Shown one piece after another: positions 29,058-37,159 of a stretch of DNA of 64,000 nucleotides. Where the stretch lies: NCBI GenBank assembly GCA_002102225.1, contig LQPB01000046.1:33291-97290 (forward strand). The letters run 5' to 3'. This stretch comes from Mycobacterium interjectum (GTDB lineage Bacteria; Actinomycetota; Actinomycetes; Mycobacteriales; Mycobacteriaceae). Numbering within the stretch: the stretch's first letter is position 1; every line of letters begins with the position of its first letter. The translations under genes and the position numbers were made by a program. Under the pieces are notes generated by a model. The model did no database searches. It was not told the origin of the DNA and was given only the letters and a program-made list of their open reading frames with translations.

Positions 29058-29153
29058 CGAGTGTGCGTTGGCGCATTTGACCGTGAACCCACGGCGGGAT
29101 TTCGGTCAAAATGCCGCCCGGCGTGCACACCCGAATGCCTGCGCGCACACTCG
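29058..29153. repeat. Nested palindromic intergenic element, copy 1
   Basis: A 96-bp element between two convergent genes. Its ends are an exact inverted repeat (CGAGTGTGCG at 29058-29067, CGCACACTCG at 29144-29153). Inside are GCATTTGACCG paired with CGGTCAAAATGC, and a small hairpin CCGTGAACCCACGG. The segment GTGAACCCACGGCGGGATTT continuing CGG recurs with two changes in the element at 42804-42867. It may work as a bidirectional terminator. Confidence 0.7.
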
Positions 29154-29155
29154 AG

Positions 29156-30064
29156 TTACGCCCTATCGCAATACGTTTCGGAGATGATCCACCAGTCCGC
29201 CGCGCGCTGCTCGTCGCGCGCGTAGGGCGCGACCGCGTCGCTGACGCGGCAGTCCTGAAGGTACAGGCCGCCCCTGCCCGCCAGCTCCGGGCTGACGGCC
29301 GCCCACACCTGGGTGGCCGCGCCGTGCTCGGGCGTGACGGGGTCGAGGGCGCCGCCGCGGGCGGCGGCCAGCTCGCGCAGCCGGGCGAAGTCGGCGCGGG
29401 ACATGTGGCGCGCCAACGACGTTGCCACGGTGCCGGGATGCACGGCGTAGGCGCGGATGCCCGACTCGCGCAGCCGCCGGTCCGCCTCGACGATGTGCAG
29501 GATGTTCGCGGTCTTGGACGCGCCGTACGCGACGAACTTGTCGTATTCCCTGCGTTCCCAGTTGGGGTCGTCGAAGTCGACGTCACCCAAGACGTGGCCG
29601 CCCGAGGACAGGGCCACGATGCGCGCGCTGCCCGCGGCGGCCAGTTGCGCGATGAGCAGGCGGGTGAGCTCGAAGTGCCCGAAATGGTTGGTGCCGATCT
29701 GCGTTTCGAAGCCGTCGCGGGTCCGGCCGAACGGGGTGAACATGACGCCGGCGTTGTTCATCAGGACGTCGATCGCCGGTGCGATGTCGGCGATCGCGCC
29801 CGCCGCCGCGCGCACGCCGGCCAGCGCGGTCAGGTCGAGCGGCACCGCCGAGATCCGGGCGCCGGGCGCCTCGCCCGCTATCCACCGGGCCGCGCCCGCC
29901 AGGGCGTCGGGGTCGCGCGCGGTCAGGACGACGTGCGCGCCGGCGACGGCCAGCGCCCGTGCCGACTCGCGGCCCAAGCCGGAGGAGGCGCCCGTGATCA
30001 CACAGGTCTTGCCCGACAGGTCGATTCCCTCGACCACCTGCAGGGCGGTGGGGCGTTGCGTCAT
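29156..30064 (-). CDS. Short-chain dehydrogenase/reductase (retinol-dehydrogenase type)
   Basis: A 302-residue classical SDR. The N-terminal nucleotide site is CVITGASSGLGRESARALAV, NNAGVMFTPFGR follows, and the catalytic set is SSGGH with YGASKTANILH. The extra DVDFDDPNWERREYDKFVAY segment is typical of the retinol dehydrogenase/WWOX-like branch common in mycobacteria. The cofactor is probably NADP(H), given the Arg in LTARDPDAL. Substrate unknown. It converges with the crotonase gene across a palindromic repeat. It is not the orthologue of Rv0439c, which lies at 39359. Confidence 0.88.
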   Translation of the reverse strand: MTQRPTALQVVEGIDLSGKTCVITGASSGLGRESARALAVAGAHVVLTARDPDALAGAARWIAGEAPGARISAVPLDLTALAGVRAAAGAIADIAPAIDVLMNNAGVMFTPFGRTRDGFETQIGTNHFGHFELTRLLIAQLAAAGSARIVALSSGGHVLGDVDFDDPNWERREYDKFVAYGASKTANILHIVEADRRLRESGIRAYAVHPGTVATSLARHMSRADFARLRELAAARGGALDPVTPEHGAATQVWAAVSPELAGRGGLYLQDCRVSDAVAPYARDEQRAADWWIISETYCDRA

Positions 30065-30088
30065 GCTCGATGACAGTAGCGTTAGCGC

Positions 30089-30176
30089 GTGGGCTTGAGC
30101 GCCAAGGTCATCGTGTCAGCGGTGATCAGGCCGACGCGGCCCACGGCGATCGGCGCGGCGGCTCGAGCCAAACGGT
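30089..30176 (+). other. Possible 5' remnant of a lost gene
   Basis: From the GTG at 30089 the reading VGLSAKVIVSAVIRPTRPTA followed by IGAAARAKRFTRG resembles the N-terminus of an actinobacterial alpha/beta hydrolase. It then runs antisense into the DUF2867 gene and loses any protein character. It may be the broken start of a gene removed by rearrangement, or chance. I cannot support a functional gene. Confidence 0.22.
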
Positions 30177-30953
30177 TCACGCGTGGGCCGCAATGCGTTT
30201 CACCAGCTGCGGCGCCACGTCGCGATGGAGCGGTCCGACCACGGCCCACACCGCTCGGGCGGCGATCTTGTGGCCGTAGCGCACCCGGGTGGTGAGCACG
30301 GCCCGACCGTCCCGGCGGCGCAGCGTCAGCTCGCCGCGCATCAGCGGACCGCCCGTCGTCAGCACGATCTCATCGCGATCCGAACGCGCGATCGGCCAGC
30401 CGATGATGTGCTGGGGCGAGGAATACGGACCCAGCCGAAATCTCAGGACGTGGCGGTGAATCCAGAGCACCCACCTGCCGCCCGCACCCGGCCGATCGCC
30501 CACGGCGTCGCGGAAGGCTTGCTCGGCGGTGCGCGAGTCGCCCTGAGCCATCGGCACTTCGAAGACGTCGGTGTAATCGGCTCCGGTCGCCGCCGCCGCG
30601 ATGCGCTGCAGCGTCCACCGCACCGCGACGCGGTGACCGCCGGTGCCGATGACCAGCGCGCGATAGACCTTGCCGTGGATGCCGGGGAAGGCGGCCCACG
30701 TCAGCGCGCGGAGCCGGCTGCGGTGCGCCGACGGGGCGTCCAACTCGAACACCCAGCGATAGATGGCGAACGGGTGGCGGCCCTTCAGCGCGAACCGCTC
30801 GGGTGCGGTTGCCTCGTCCAACACGAACCCGGCCGGAACGGTCGAGGGGTCGTGCGGGTCGCGGCACATCACCCGCAGCAGCGCCGCCCACGTGTCGTCG
30901 CGATTCGCGTCGACGGTTATGGCATGCTCATCGATATAGGGTAATCGTTCCAT
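30177..30953 (-). CDS. DUF2867 family protein
   Basis: A 258-residue protein with the blocks YIDEHAITVDANRDDTWAAL at the N-terminus, HPFAIYRWVFELD and FRLGPYSSPQHIIGWPIARS. This resembles the DUF2867/SRPBCC-like fold, which usually binds a hydrophobic ligand. No signal peptide or clear membrane helix. The start ATG at 30953 lies 21 nt from the divergent TetR gene, so the two probably share operators, and this gene is a likely TetR target. Function unknown. Confidence 0.72.
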   Translation of the reverse strand: MERLPYIDEHAITVDANRDDTWAALLRVMCRDPHDPSTVPAGFVLDEATAPERFALKGRHPFAIYRWVFELDAPSAHRSRLRALTWAAFPGIHGKVYRALVIGTGGHRVAVRWTLQRIAAAATGADYTDVFEVPMAQGDSRTAEQAFRDAVGDRPGAGGRWVLWIHRHVLRFRLGPYSSPQHIIGWPIARSDRDEIVLTTGGPLMRGELTLRRRDGRAVLTTRVRYGHKIAARAVWAVVGPLHRDVAPQLVKRIAAHA

Positions 30954-30972
30954 ATAGAAGGAATGTACTAGA
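30939..30972. promoter_or_regulatory. Divergent promoter/operator of TetR and DUF2867 genes
   Basis: An unusually AT-rich stretch for this genome between two divergent starts. It contains GTTCCATATAGAAGGAATG with TTCC and GGAA arms 8 nt apart. The small gap means that each promoter overlaps the other gene's 5' end. A TetR operator is likely here; binding is inferred. Confidence 0.4.
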
Positions 30973-30974
30973 TC

Positions 30975-31571
30975 ATGGCGCCACCGCGGAAGCATGAAAC
31001 CGATGTGATCCTCGACGCAGCCCGCGCGCTGGTGCTCGACGGCGGGCCGCGCGCCGCGAGCGTCGCGGCGATATCGAAGGCGAGCGGCGCGCCCGCGGGC
31101 ACGCTGTATCACCGGTTCGCCAATCGTGACGGCATCCTGACGGCGGCGTGGCTGCGGGCGCTGGAACGCTTTCAGGCGCGGGCGATGGCCGCCAACGGGG
31201 CTACCCCCGCCGACACCGCGGTGGCGATGGCCGTGGCGGGCATCGGTTTCGCGCGCGAGCTGCCCGATGACGCCCGGCTGTTGCTGACGATCCGCCCGGG
31301 TGACCTGCTCGACGGCGAGCCGGACGCGGCTTTCCGGGACACGCTCGCCGCCATGAACGCGCCGTTGAGCGCCCGGGTCGCGGCCCTGGCGCGGCAGCTG
31401 TACGGGCGCGGCGACAGACGAGCGGTCGATGCCGTCGCGCGTGCGGTCGCCGATCTGCCGTATGCGGTGGTGCGGCGCCACGCGCACGACGAGCCGATGC
31501 CGAGATGGCTGGAGGCCGACGTCGCGGCGTCGGCGCGGGCGGTGCTAGAGAGCTTTCGCGAACGCGCGTAG
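30975..31571 (+). CDS. TetR-family regulator
   Basis: A 198-residue TetR regulator. The DNA-binding domain is VILDAARALVLDGGPRAASV, AAISKASGAPAGTLYHRFAN, RDGILTAAWLRAL (residues 10-58); the rest is the helical ligand domain. The divergent DUF2867 gene 21 nt away is the probable target. The 3' end overlaps the end of the convergent ATPase gene by 27 nt. Ligand unknown. Confidence 0.9.
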   Translation: MAPPRKHETDVILDAARALVLDGGPRAASVAAISKASGAPAGTLYHRFANRDGILTAAWLRALERFQARAMAANGATPADTAVAMAVAGIGFARELPDDARLLLTIRPGDLLDGEPDAAFRDTLAAMNAPLSARVAALARQLYGRGDRRAVDAVARAVADLPYAVVRRHAHDEPMPRWLEADVAASARAVLESFRERA

Positions 31572-33719
31572 GGCGTCCACCTGCGCGGGGTCCAGCGACG
31601 GGCGCACGGTCTTGCGGGCCGCGGCGAGGTCGGCGGCGGTCACGTGGGAGGCGTCGATGGATCGCCGCATGGCGGTGAGCGCGGCCTCCCGCAGCAGGGC
31701 CACGCAGTCGGCGGCGCTGTAGCCGTCCAGCCCGGCGGCCACCTCGTCGAGGTCGACGTCGTCGCTCAGCGGGATGGATTTGCCTGCGGTGCGCAGGATT
31801 TCGCCGCGGGCCGCGGCGTCGGGCGGGTCGACGAACACCAGCCGCTCCAGCCGGCCGGGCCGCAGCAGCGCGGGGTCGATCAGGTCGGGCCGGTTGGTGG
31901 CGCCCAGCACCACGACGTCGCGCAGCGGGTCGATCCCGTCCAGCTCGGTCAGCAGCGCGGCCACCACCCGGTCGGTCACACCGGAGTCGAAGCTTTGGCC
32001 TCGCCGGGGCGCCAGCGCGTCCACCTCGTCGAGGAAGACCAGCGACGGGGCCGAGTCCCGGGCCCGCCGAAACAGTTCGCGCACCGCCTTTTCCGAGCTG
32101 CCCACCCACTTGTCCATCAGCTCGGAGCCCTTGACGGCGTGCACGGACAACTGGCCGGTGCTGGCCAGGGCGCGGACCACGAACGTCTTCCCGCACCCCG
32201 GCGGGCCGTACAGCAGCACCCCCCGCGGCGGGTCGACGCCGAGCCGGGCGAACGTGTCGGGATGTCGCAGCGGCCACAACACCGCCTCGGTCAGGGCCTG
32301 CCGGGCGTCGGCCATGTCGCCGACGTCGTCGAGCGTGACGTTTCCGACGGTCAATTCCGCACTGGCCGAACGGGATAGCGGGCGGATGACGGTCAGCGCG
32401 CCGACGAGGTCGTCCTGGCTCAGCGTGGGCGGTTGGCCGTCGGCGCTGGCCCGGGACGCCGCGCGCAGCGCGGCCTCGCGCACCAGGGCGGCGAGGTCGG
32501 CGACGACGAAACCCGGTGTGCGCGAGGCAATCTCGTCGAGTTGCAGATCGGCGGTGGGCACCGGCTTGAGTAGCGCCTCCAGCAGCGCCTTGCGGGTGCC
32601 GCCGTCGGGGAGCGGCAGGCCCAGCTCGCGGTCGCACAGGTCGGGGGCGCGCAGCCGTGCATCGAGCTGGTCCGGCTGCGCGGAGGTGGCGATCAAGGCG
32701 ACGCCATCGGTGGCGACGGCGGTGCGCAGCTCGCCCAGGATCAGGGCGGCCACCGGCTCGGCGGTGGCGGGCAGCAGCGCGTCGACGTCGGCGATCAGCA
32801 GGACGCCGCCGCCGTCGCGCACCTTGTGCACCGCCGCGGCAACCGTTTTCAGTCGATCGTCGGCGGCCAGCGCGCCCACCTCGGGCCCGTCCAGCTCGAT
32901 CAGCCTGCGCCCGTCGCACACCGCGCGCACCAGCGTCACCTTGCCGACGCCGGCCGGGCCCGACACCAGCACGCCAAGGTTGGTGCCGGCGCCCAGGCTC
33001 TTCAGCAGGTGCGGTTCGTCGAGCGAGAGCTTGAGCCATTCGGCGAGCTTGGCGGCCTGCGGCTGCGAGCCCTTGAGCTCCTCGATGAGGATCTCCGGGG
33101 TGCCGGTGGTCAGTTGTTCGTGCGACCCGGGAATCCCGGCCGGGGCCCCGATTCCCCAGCTGACCAACGAGTTCGGCTGCACGCTGACCGGTCCCTCGGG
33201 ATCCGCGCCGGTGACGGTCAACAGCTCCGAGGTCCAGCTGATCCCGACCGAGGCGGCCAGCGCGCGGGTGGCGGCCGACGTCGAGGTCCCCGGCCCCAGG
33301 TCGCGGGGCAGCAGCGACACGGCGTCGCCGACGGTCATCACCTTGCCCAGCAGCGCCTGCCGCAGCGTGACCGGCGTGATCGAGTTGACGGCCATCGACG
33401 AGCCGGACAGGGTGACCGATCGCGCGCCGTAGACGACGACCGCGCTGACGATCACCGCGTTGCCCTCCCGCAGCCCCGCGTTGGACAGCGTCACGTCGTC
33501 GAGCAGCGCGATGCCGACCGGCGTGTCCGGGCCGGCCAGGCCCGCGACCGCCGCGGTCGTCCGCGAGCCGGTGAGCGACACCGCGTCCCACTCCCGGATG
33601 CCAAGGGCCGCAACGGCGTTCGGATGCAGCCGGACGACGCCGCGGCGCGAGTCGACGGCGGAGGTGTTCAGCCTCGCGGTGAGGGTGAGCTGACGGGCCT
33701 CGCCGGAGGCCGGGATCAT
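31545..33719 (-). CDS. CDC48/p97-like double AAA+ ATPase, Rv0435c-like
   Basis: A 724-residue protein: N-terminal double-psi barrel-like region (1-200), D1 AAA+ domain (about 245-430) and D2 AAA+ domain (about 470-700). D2 is canonical, with Walker A YGPPGCGKTF near residue 505 and Walker B LVFLDEVDAL near 563. D1 is degenerate: Walker A reads GPAGVGKVT (Val after Lys260, not Thr/Ser) and Walker B reads LLIADVDALL (Val in place of the catalytic Glu). D1 probably binds but does not hydrolyse ATP. Its start overlaps the pssA stop (ATGA). It probably unfolds or remodels proteins; partners are unknown. Confidence 0.92.
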   Translation of the reverse strand: MIPASGEARQLTLTARLNTSAVDSRRGVVRLHPNAVAALGIREWDAVSLTGSRTTAAVAGLAGPDTPVGIALLDDVTLSNAGLREGNAVIVSAVVVYGARSVTLSGSSMAVNSITPVTLRQALLGKVMTVGDAVSLLPRDLGPGTSTSAATRALAASVGISWTSELLTVTGADPEGPVSVQPNSLVSWGIGAPAGIPGSHEQLTTGTPEILIEELKGSQPQAAKLAEWLKLSLDEPHLLKSLGAGTNLGVLVSGPAGVGKVTLVRAVCDGRRLIELDGPEVGALAADDRLKTVAAAVHKVRDGGGVLLIADVDALLPATAEPVAALILGELRTAVATDGVALIATSAQPDQLDARLRAPDLCDRELGLPLPDGGTRKALLEALLKPVPTADLQLDEIASRTPGFVVADLAALVREAALRAASRASADGQPPTLSQDDLVGALTVIRPLSRSASAELTVGNVTLDDVGDMADARQALTEAVLWPLRHPDTFARLGVDPPRGVLLYGPPGCGKTFVVRALASTGQLSVHAVKGSELMDKWVGSSEKAVRELFRRARDSAPSLVFLDEVDALAPRRGQSFDSGVTDRVVAALLTELDGIDPLRDVVVLGATNRPDLIDPALLRPGRLERLVFVDPPDAAARGEILRTAGKSIPLSDDVDLDEVAAGLDGYSAADCVALLREAALTAMRRSIDASHVTAADLAAARKTVRPSLDPAQVDALRAFAKAL

Positions 33720-34582
33720 CGCAGGCGCCCGCTCGGCTTCCGCAGCCCCAACCGCGTCATCGACCGGCGGCGGCTCGGCTGCGCCCGGCGGTTGGCGCGG
33801 CGCAGGGCGCGCTGCTGCTTGGGCTGGTCGCCCCACACCTCGGGATGCCGGTCCAGCCAGCGCTTGTTGCGGACGGCGAACGGGACGTGGCACAGGTAGG
33901 CGACGATGATCACCCAGATCGTGATGAAGGGTTGCAGCACCGCGGCCGCGGCGAAGACCACCAGCACCAACAGCACCGCGGTGGCGTAGTTCGGCGGCAC
34001 CCGCACGGCGTGCATCTTTTTCATCGGGATCCCGCTGACCATCAGCATCGACGTCCCGGTCACCCAGATGCACAGGAACCACACCGAGGTCCACCAGCCC
34101 TCACCGAACTGCAGTTTGAGCCCCATCAGGCCGATCATCGAGACGGCGCCCGCGGGCGCCGGCATCCCGACGAAGAAGTCGTGCGCGTAGGCGGGCTGGG
34201 CCCCGTCGTCGGCCAGCGCGTTGTAGCGGGCCAGCCGCAGCACCACGCACACCGCATACAGCAGCACCACCACCCAACCGATCGGCCACTGCGACAGCAT
34301 CGACACGTAGAGCACCAGCGCGGGTGTCACCCCGAAATTCACCGCGTCAGCCAGCGAGTCGATCTCCGCGCCCATCCGCGACTGGGCGTCGAGCATGCGG
34401 GCCACCCGGCCGTCCAGCCCGTCCAGGATGGCGGCGGCGACGATCAGGGCCATCGCGGGCACCGGCTGGTGCAGCAGGGCAAACCGGATGGAGGTCAGTC
34501 CCGCGCAGATGGACAGCACCGTCATCGCGCTGGGCAGGATCTGCAGGTTCACCGTGCGCCTGCCGCGGGGCTTGTCGGTCAT
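33716..34582 (-). CDS. pssA: PssA CDP-diacylglycerol-serine O-phosphatidyltransferase
   Basis: Makes phosphatidylserine from CDP-diacylglycerol and serine in the inner membrane. The 288-residue protein carries the CDP-alcohol phosphotransferase motif [20 protein letters not shown] followed by IDSLAD (residues about 54-79), and several hydrophobic helices. The basic tail is rich in Arg. It lies directly downstream of psd (ATGA overlap), so the pair supplies phosphatidylethanolamine; the ATPase gene is coupled behind it. Confidence 0.94.
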   Translation of the reverse strand: MTDKPRGRRTVNLQILPSAMTVLSICAGLTSIRFALLHQPVPAMALIVAAAILDGLDGRVARMLDAQSRMGAEIDSLADAVNFGVTPALVLYVSMLSQWPIGWVVVLLYAVCVVLRLARYNALADDGAQPAYAHDFFVGMPAPAGAVSMIGLMGLKLQFGEGWWTSVWFLCIWVTGTSMLMVSGIPMKKMHAVRVPPNYATAVLLVLVVFAAAAVLQPFITIWVIIVAYLCHVPFAVRNKRWLDRHPEVWGDQPKQQRALRRANRRAQPSRRRSMTRLGLRKPSGRLR

Positions 34583-35301
34583 GGCAGCTCGGCCAACACG
34601 GTCTCGCCGCCGACCGCGCGCTGGCCGACCTTGACCAGCGGTTCCGTCCCGGGCGGCAGGTAGGTGTCCAGCCGCGAGCCGAACCGGATCAGGCCGTAGG
34701 TTTCGCCGATCGCCAGCTTGTCCCCGACGTGGGCGTCGCAGATGATGCGGCGCGCCAGCAGTCCCGCGATCTGCACCGCCACCACCTCGGCTCCGGTGTC
34801 GGTCCGGATCCGCAGGCTGGTGCGCTCGTTCTCGGTGCTGGCCGCGGCCAGGTCGGCCGAGCCGAACCGGCCCGGCCGGTGCTGCACGGCGACCACCTCG
34901 CCGCTCACCGGGGCCCGTTGCACGTGCGCGTCCAGCAGCGACAGGAAGATGCTGACCCGCGGCAGCGGGGCGTCGCCCATGCTCAACTCGGCGGGCGGGG
35001 CGGCCGAGTCGATCACGCAGACCTCGCCGTCGGCGGGCGCCACGACCGCGCCCGGCCGGGTGGGCGGCACCCGCTTGGGGTGACGAAAGAACCCCGCGCA
35101 CGCCGCGGCGGCCAGCAGGCCCGCCCGTCGCACCCATCGATGGTTGCGCCCGGCGAGGGCGGTGGCCAGGCCGGCGGCGACGAACGGCCGGCCGGCCGGG
35201 TGAACGGGGGGAACGGCGGAGCGCACCAGCTCGAGGGCGTGTCGCGGGCTGAAGGCCGGGTCCTCGGCGGTGGGGCCCACGGTGCGGGGGCGTCTTGCCA
35301 C
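34579..35301 (-). CDS. psd: Psd phosphatidylserine decarboxylase
   Basis: Converts phosphatidylserine to phosphatidylethanolamine. The 240-residue proenzyme is of the short archaeal/actinobacterial class. The pyruvoyl-forming cleavage site is the GS in [13 protein letters not shown] near the C-terminus. Other conserved blocks are [13 protein letters not shown] and [20 protein letters not shown]. It is first in the psd-pssA-ATPase operon and overlaps pssA (ATGA). The 109 nt behind it, towards moeA2, hold nothing recognisable. Confidence 0.93.
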   Translation of the reverse strand: MARRPRTVGPTAEDPAFSPRHALELVRSAVPPVHPAGRPFVAAGLATALAGRNHRWVRRAGLLAAAACAGFFRHPKRVPPTRPGAVVAPADGEVCVIDSAAPPAELSMGDAPLPRVSIFLSLLDAHVQRAPVSGEVVAVQHRPGRFGSADLAAASTENERTSLRIRTDTGAEVVAVQIAGLLARRIICDAHVGDKLAIGETYGLIRFGSRLDTYLPPGTEPLVKVGQRAVGGETVLAELP

Positions 35302-35410
35302 GCGGCCATCTTACGGAGCCTCGGCGGTGGCCGGATACGGCGTCGCGGGCGCGGGCGATGGTCGCCGCCACCGGCGTCGCGATCCGCTGCGGCCGCGCCG
35401 TCGACCAGCC

Positions 35411-36625
35411 TCAGCTCAGGTCCCAGACCTGCAGCTCGGTTCCTTCGGACACCTCGACGACGTCTTCGGGGATGTCCAGCAGCCCGTTGGCCGACGCCAG
35501 CCACCGCAAGTGGTGCGACGCCGGCGGCCCGTAGCTGGTGACGGTGCCGACCCCGTCTTCGGAGGGGTTCAGGATCGCGCGCCGGAACTGGCGCTTGCCG
35601 CGCGGCGACGTCAGCGATTCGGTGAGTACGGCCGGGCGGTGCGGTCGCTCCGGGTCCGGCAGGCCCATCGCCCGGCGCAGCGCCGGGCGGATGAACACCT
35701 CGAAGGACACCAGCGCGCTGACCGGATTGCCGGGCAGGGTGACGATCGTCGCGCCGGCCACCCGCCCGATGCCTTGCGGCATCCCCGGCTGCATCGCCAC
35801 CTTGACGAACTCCACCCCCTGGTCCCCCTCGCGGCCGAACGCGTCCTTGACGACCTCGTAGGCTCCGGCGCTGACGCCGCCGCTGGTGACGATCACGTCG
35901 GCGTCGGCGGCGTAGCGGTCGAGGACCGAGCTGAACTGCGCGACATCGTCCTCGGCGGTCGCGACGGCGATCACCTCGGCGCCGGCGTCGCGGACGGCGC
36001 CGGCCAGCATGATCGAGTTGGACTCGTAGATCTGCCCGGGCCGCAGCGCCTGTCCCGGCGCCACCAGCTCCGAGCCGGTGGACATCACCAACACCCGCTG
36101 GCGCGGAATCACCGGCAGCTCCGCCATTCCCAGCGCCGCCGCCAGCCCGAGCACCGCCGGAGTCACCACCTGGCCCTGGCGCAGCACGGTGGTGCCCGGC
36201 GCGACGTCCTCGCCGGCCCGGCGGATGTGCGCGCCGGCCGGGCGGGGCCGGTTGATCGCCACCGATTCGACGCCGCCGTCGGTGTCCTCGACCGGCACGA
36301 CGGCCGTCGTCCCGGCCGGCACCGGCGCGCCCGTCATGATCCGGTGCGCGGTCTTCGGTTGCAGCGTCAGCTCGTCGGTGCGCCCGGCCGGGATGTCCTC
36401 GGCGACTTCCAACACCACCGGGCGTTCCGGGGTGGCCTCCGCGACGTCCTCGGCGCGCACCGCGTACCCGTCCATCGCGGAGTTGTCGAAGACCGGCAGC
36501 GCCAACCGGGCGACCACGTCGTCGGCCAACACCAACCCCTGGGCCTCCGCCAGCGCGACCGCGACCGATGGGCGGGCGCGGATCATCTCCGCTACGACTC
36601 GCTGATGCTCTTCGACTGACCGCAC
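35411..36625 (-). CDS. moeA2: MoeA2 molybdopterin molybdenumtransferase
   Basis: Inserts molybdate into adenylylated molybdopterin. The 404-residue product shows the family blocks LPVFDNSAMDGYAVRAED, RIMTGAPVPAGTTAVVPVED, STGSELVAPG, ESNSIMLAGAVRDAG, TSGGVSAGAYEVVKDAF and PGNPVSALVSFEVF. The GTG at 36625 gives VRSVEEHQRVVAEMI, the usual mycobacterial start. It is divergent from a VOC gene 54 nt away. Order psd-pssA / moeA2 matches M. tuberculosis. Confidence 0.93.
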   Translation of the reverse strand: MRSVEEHQRVVAEMIRARPSVAVALAEAQGLVLADDVVARLALPVFDNSAMDGYAVRAEDVAEATPERPVVLEVAEDIPAGRTDELTLQPKTAHRIMTGAPVPAGTTAVVPVEDTDGGVESVAINRPRPAGAHIRRAGEDVAPGTTVLRQGQVVTPAVLGLAAALGMAELPVIPRQRVLVMSTGSELVAPGQALRPGQIYESNSIMLAGAVRDAGAEVIAVATAEDDVAQFSSVLDRYAADADVIVTSGGVSAGAYEVVKDAFGREGDQGVEFVKVAMQPGMPQGIGRVAGATIVTLPGNPVSALVSFEVFIRPALRRAMGLPDPERPHRPAVLTESLTSPRGKRQFRRAILNPSEDGVGTVTSYGPPASHHLRWLASANGLLDIPEDVVEVSEGTELQVWDLS

Positions 36626-36666
36626 CCGGCCATTATCGGCCCTCCCCGATCGGTGCCTCGCCGACG

Positions 36667-36680
36667 TAAGGTTGAGAACG
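36667..36680 (+). promoter_or_regulatory. Leaderless-type promoter of the VOC-monooxygenase pair
   Basis: TAAGGT (36667-36672) is followed by 7 nt and then the GTG at 36680, the arrangement of a leaderless TANNNT promoter. The same AAGG could also serve as a ribosome binding site, so the reading is not unique. Confidence 0.45.
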
Positions 36681-37159
36681 TGATTACCGGGTTGGCCCAC
36701 GCCGGGGTGTGCGTTCCCGATTGCGAGGCGGCGGTGGCGTTCTACCGCGACGTATTGGGCCTGCGTGTGCTCTCGCCGCCGTACGTCATGAGCGGTAATG
36801 CCATTCGCGAGGACATGGGCGAGCTGGTGTCCGACCCGAGCATGAAGGCGGCCATCGTCGGCTTCGGTGACGACGGCGACCGGGTGCTCGAGGTCATCGA
36901 ATACCTCAACGTCGACGGCAGCGGCGGCACCGAGCGGGCCCTGACCGATCACGGGCTGTCGCACGTCGGGCTGGTCTGTGACGACCTCGACGCCACCCGC
37001 GCCGAACTGGAGAGCAAGGGCGTGAAGTTCTTGGTCAGCGGGATCGCGGACGTCGCGCGGGTGCGCACCACCTGGTTCGTCGACCCGTGGGGCGTGGTGT
37101 TCATCCTGGTGGAGAAGAGCCGGCCCGAGCGACCGTACTTCGCGCAATTCGGGGCGTGA
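36680..37159 (+). CDS. VOC (glyoxalase/dioxygenase superfamily) protein
   Basis: A 159-residue vicinal-oxygen-chelate protein resembling methylmalonyl-CoA epimerase. Two beta-alpha-beta-beta-beta modules carry the likely metal ligands: His in GLAHAGVCV, Glu in LEVIEYL, His in LSHVGLVCD and Glu in VFILVEK. Start GTG 36680 is supported by AAGG 8 nt upstream; GTG 36653 would add nine basic residues. It overlaps the following monooxygenase (TGATG), so both should act in one pathway. Its exact reaction is unknown. Confidence 0.85.
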   Translation: MITGLAHAGVCVPDCEAAVAFYRDVLGLRVLSPPYVMSGNAIREDMGELVSDPSMKAAIVGFGDDGDRVLEVIEYLNVDGSGGTERALTDHGLSHVGLVCDDLDATRAELESKGVKFLVSGIADVARVRTTWFVDPWGVVFILVEKSRPERPYFAQFGA

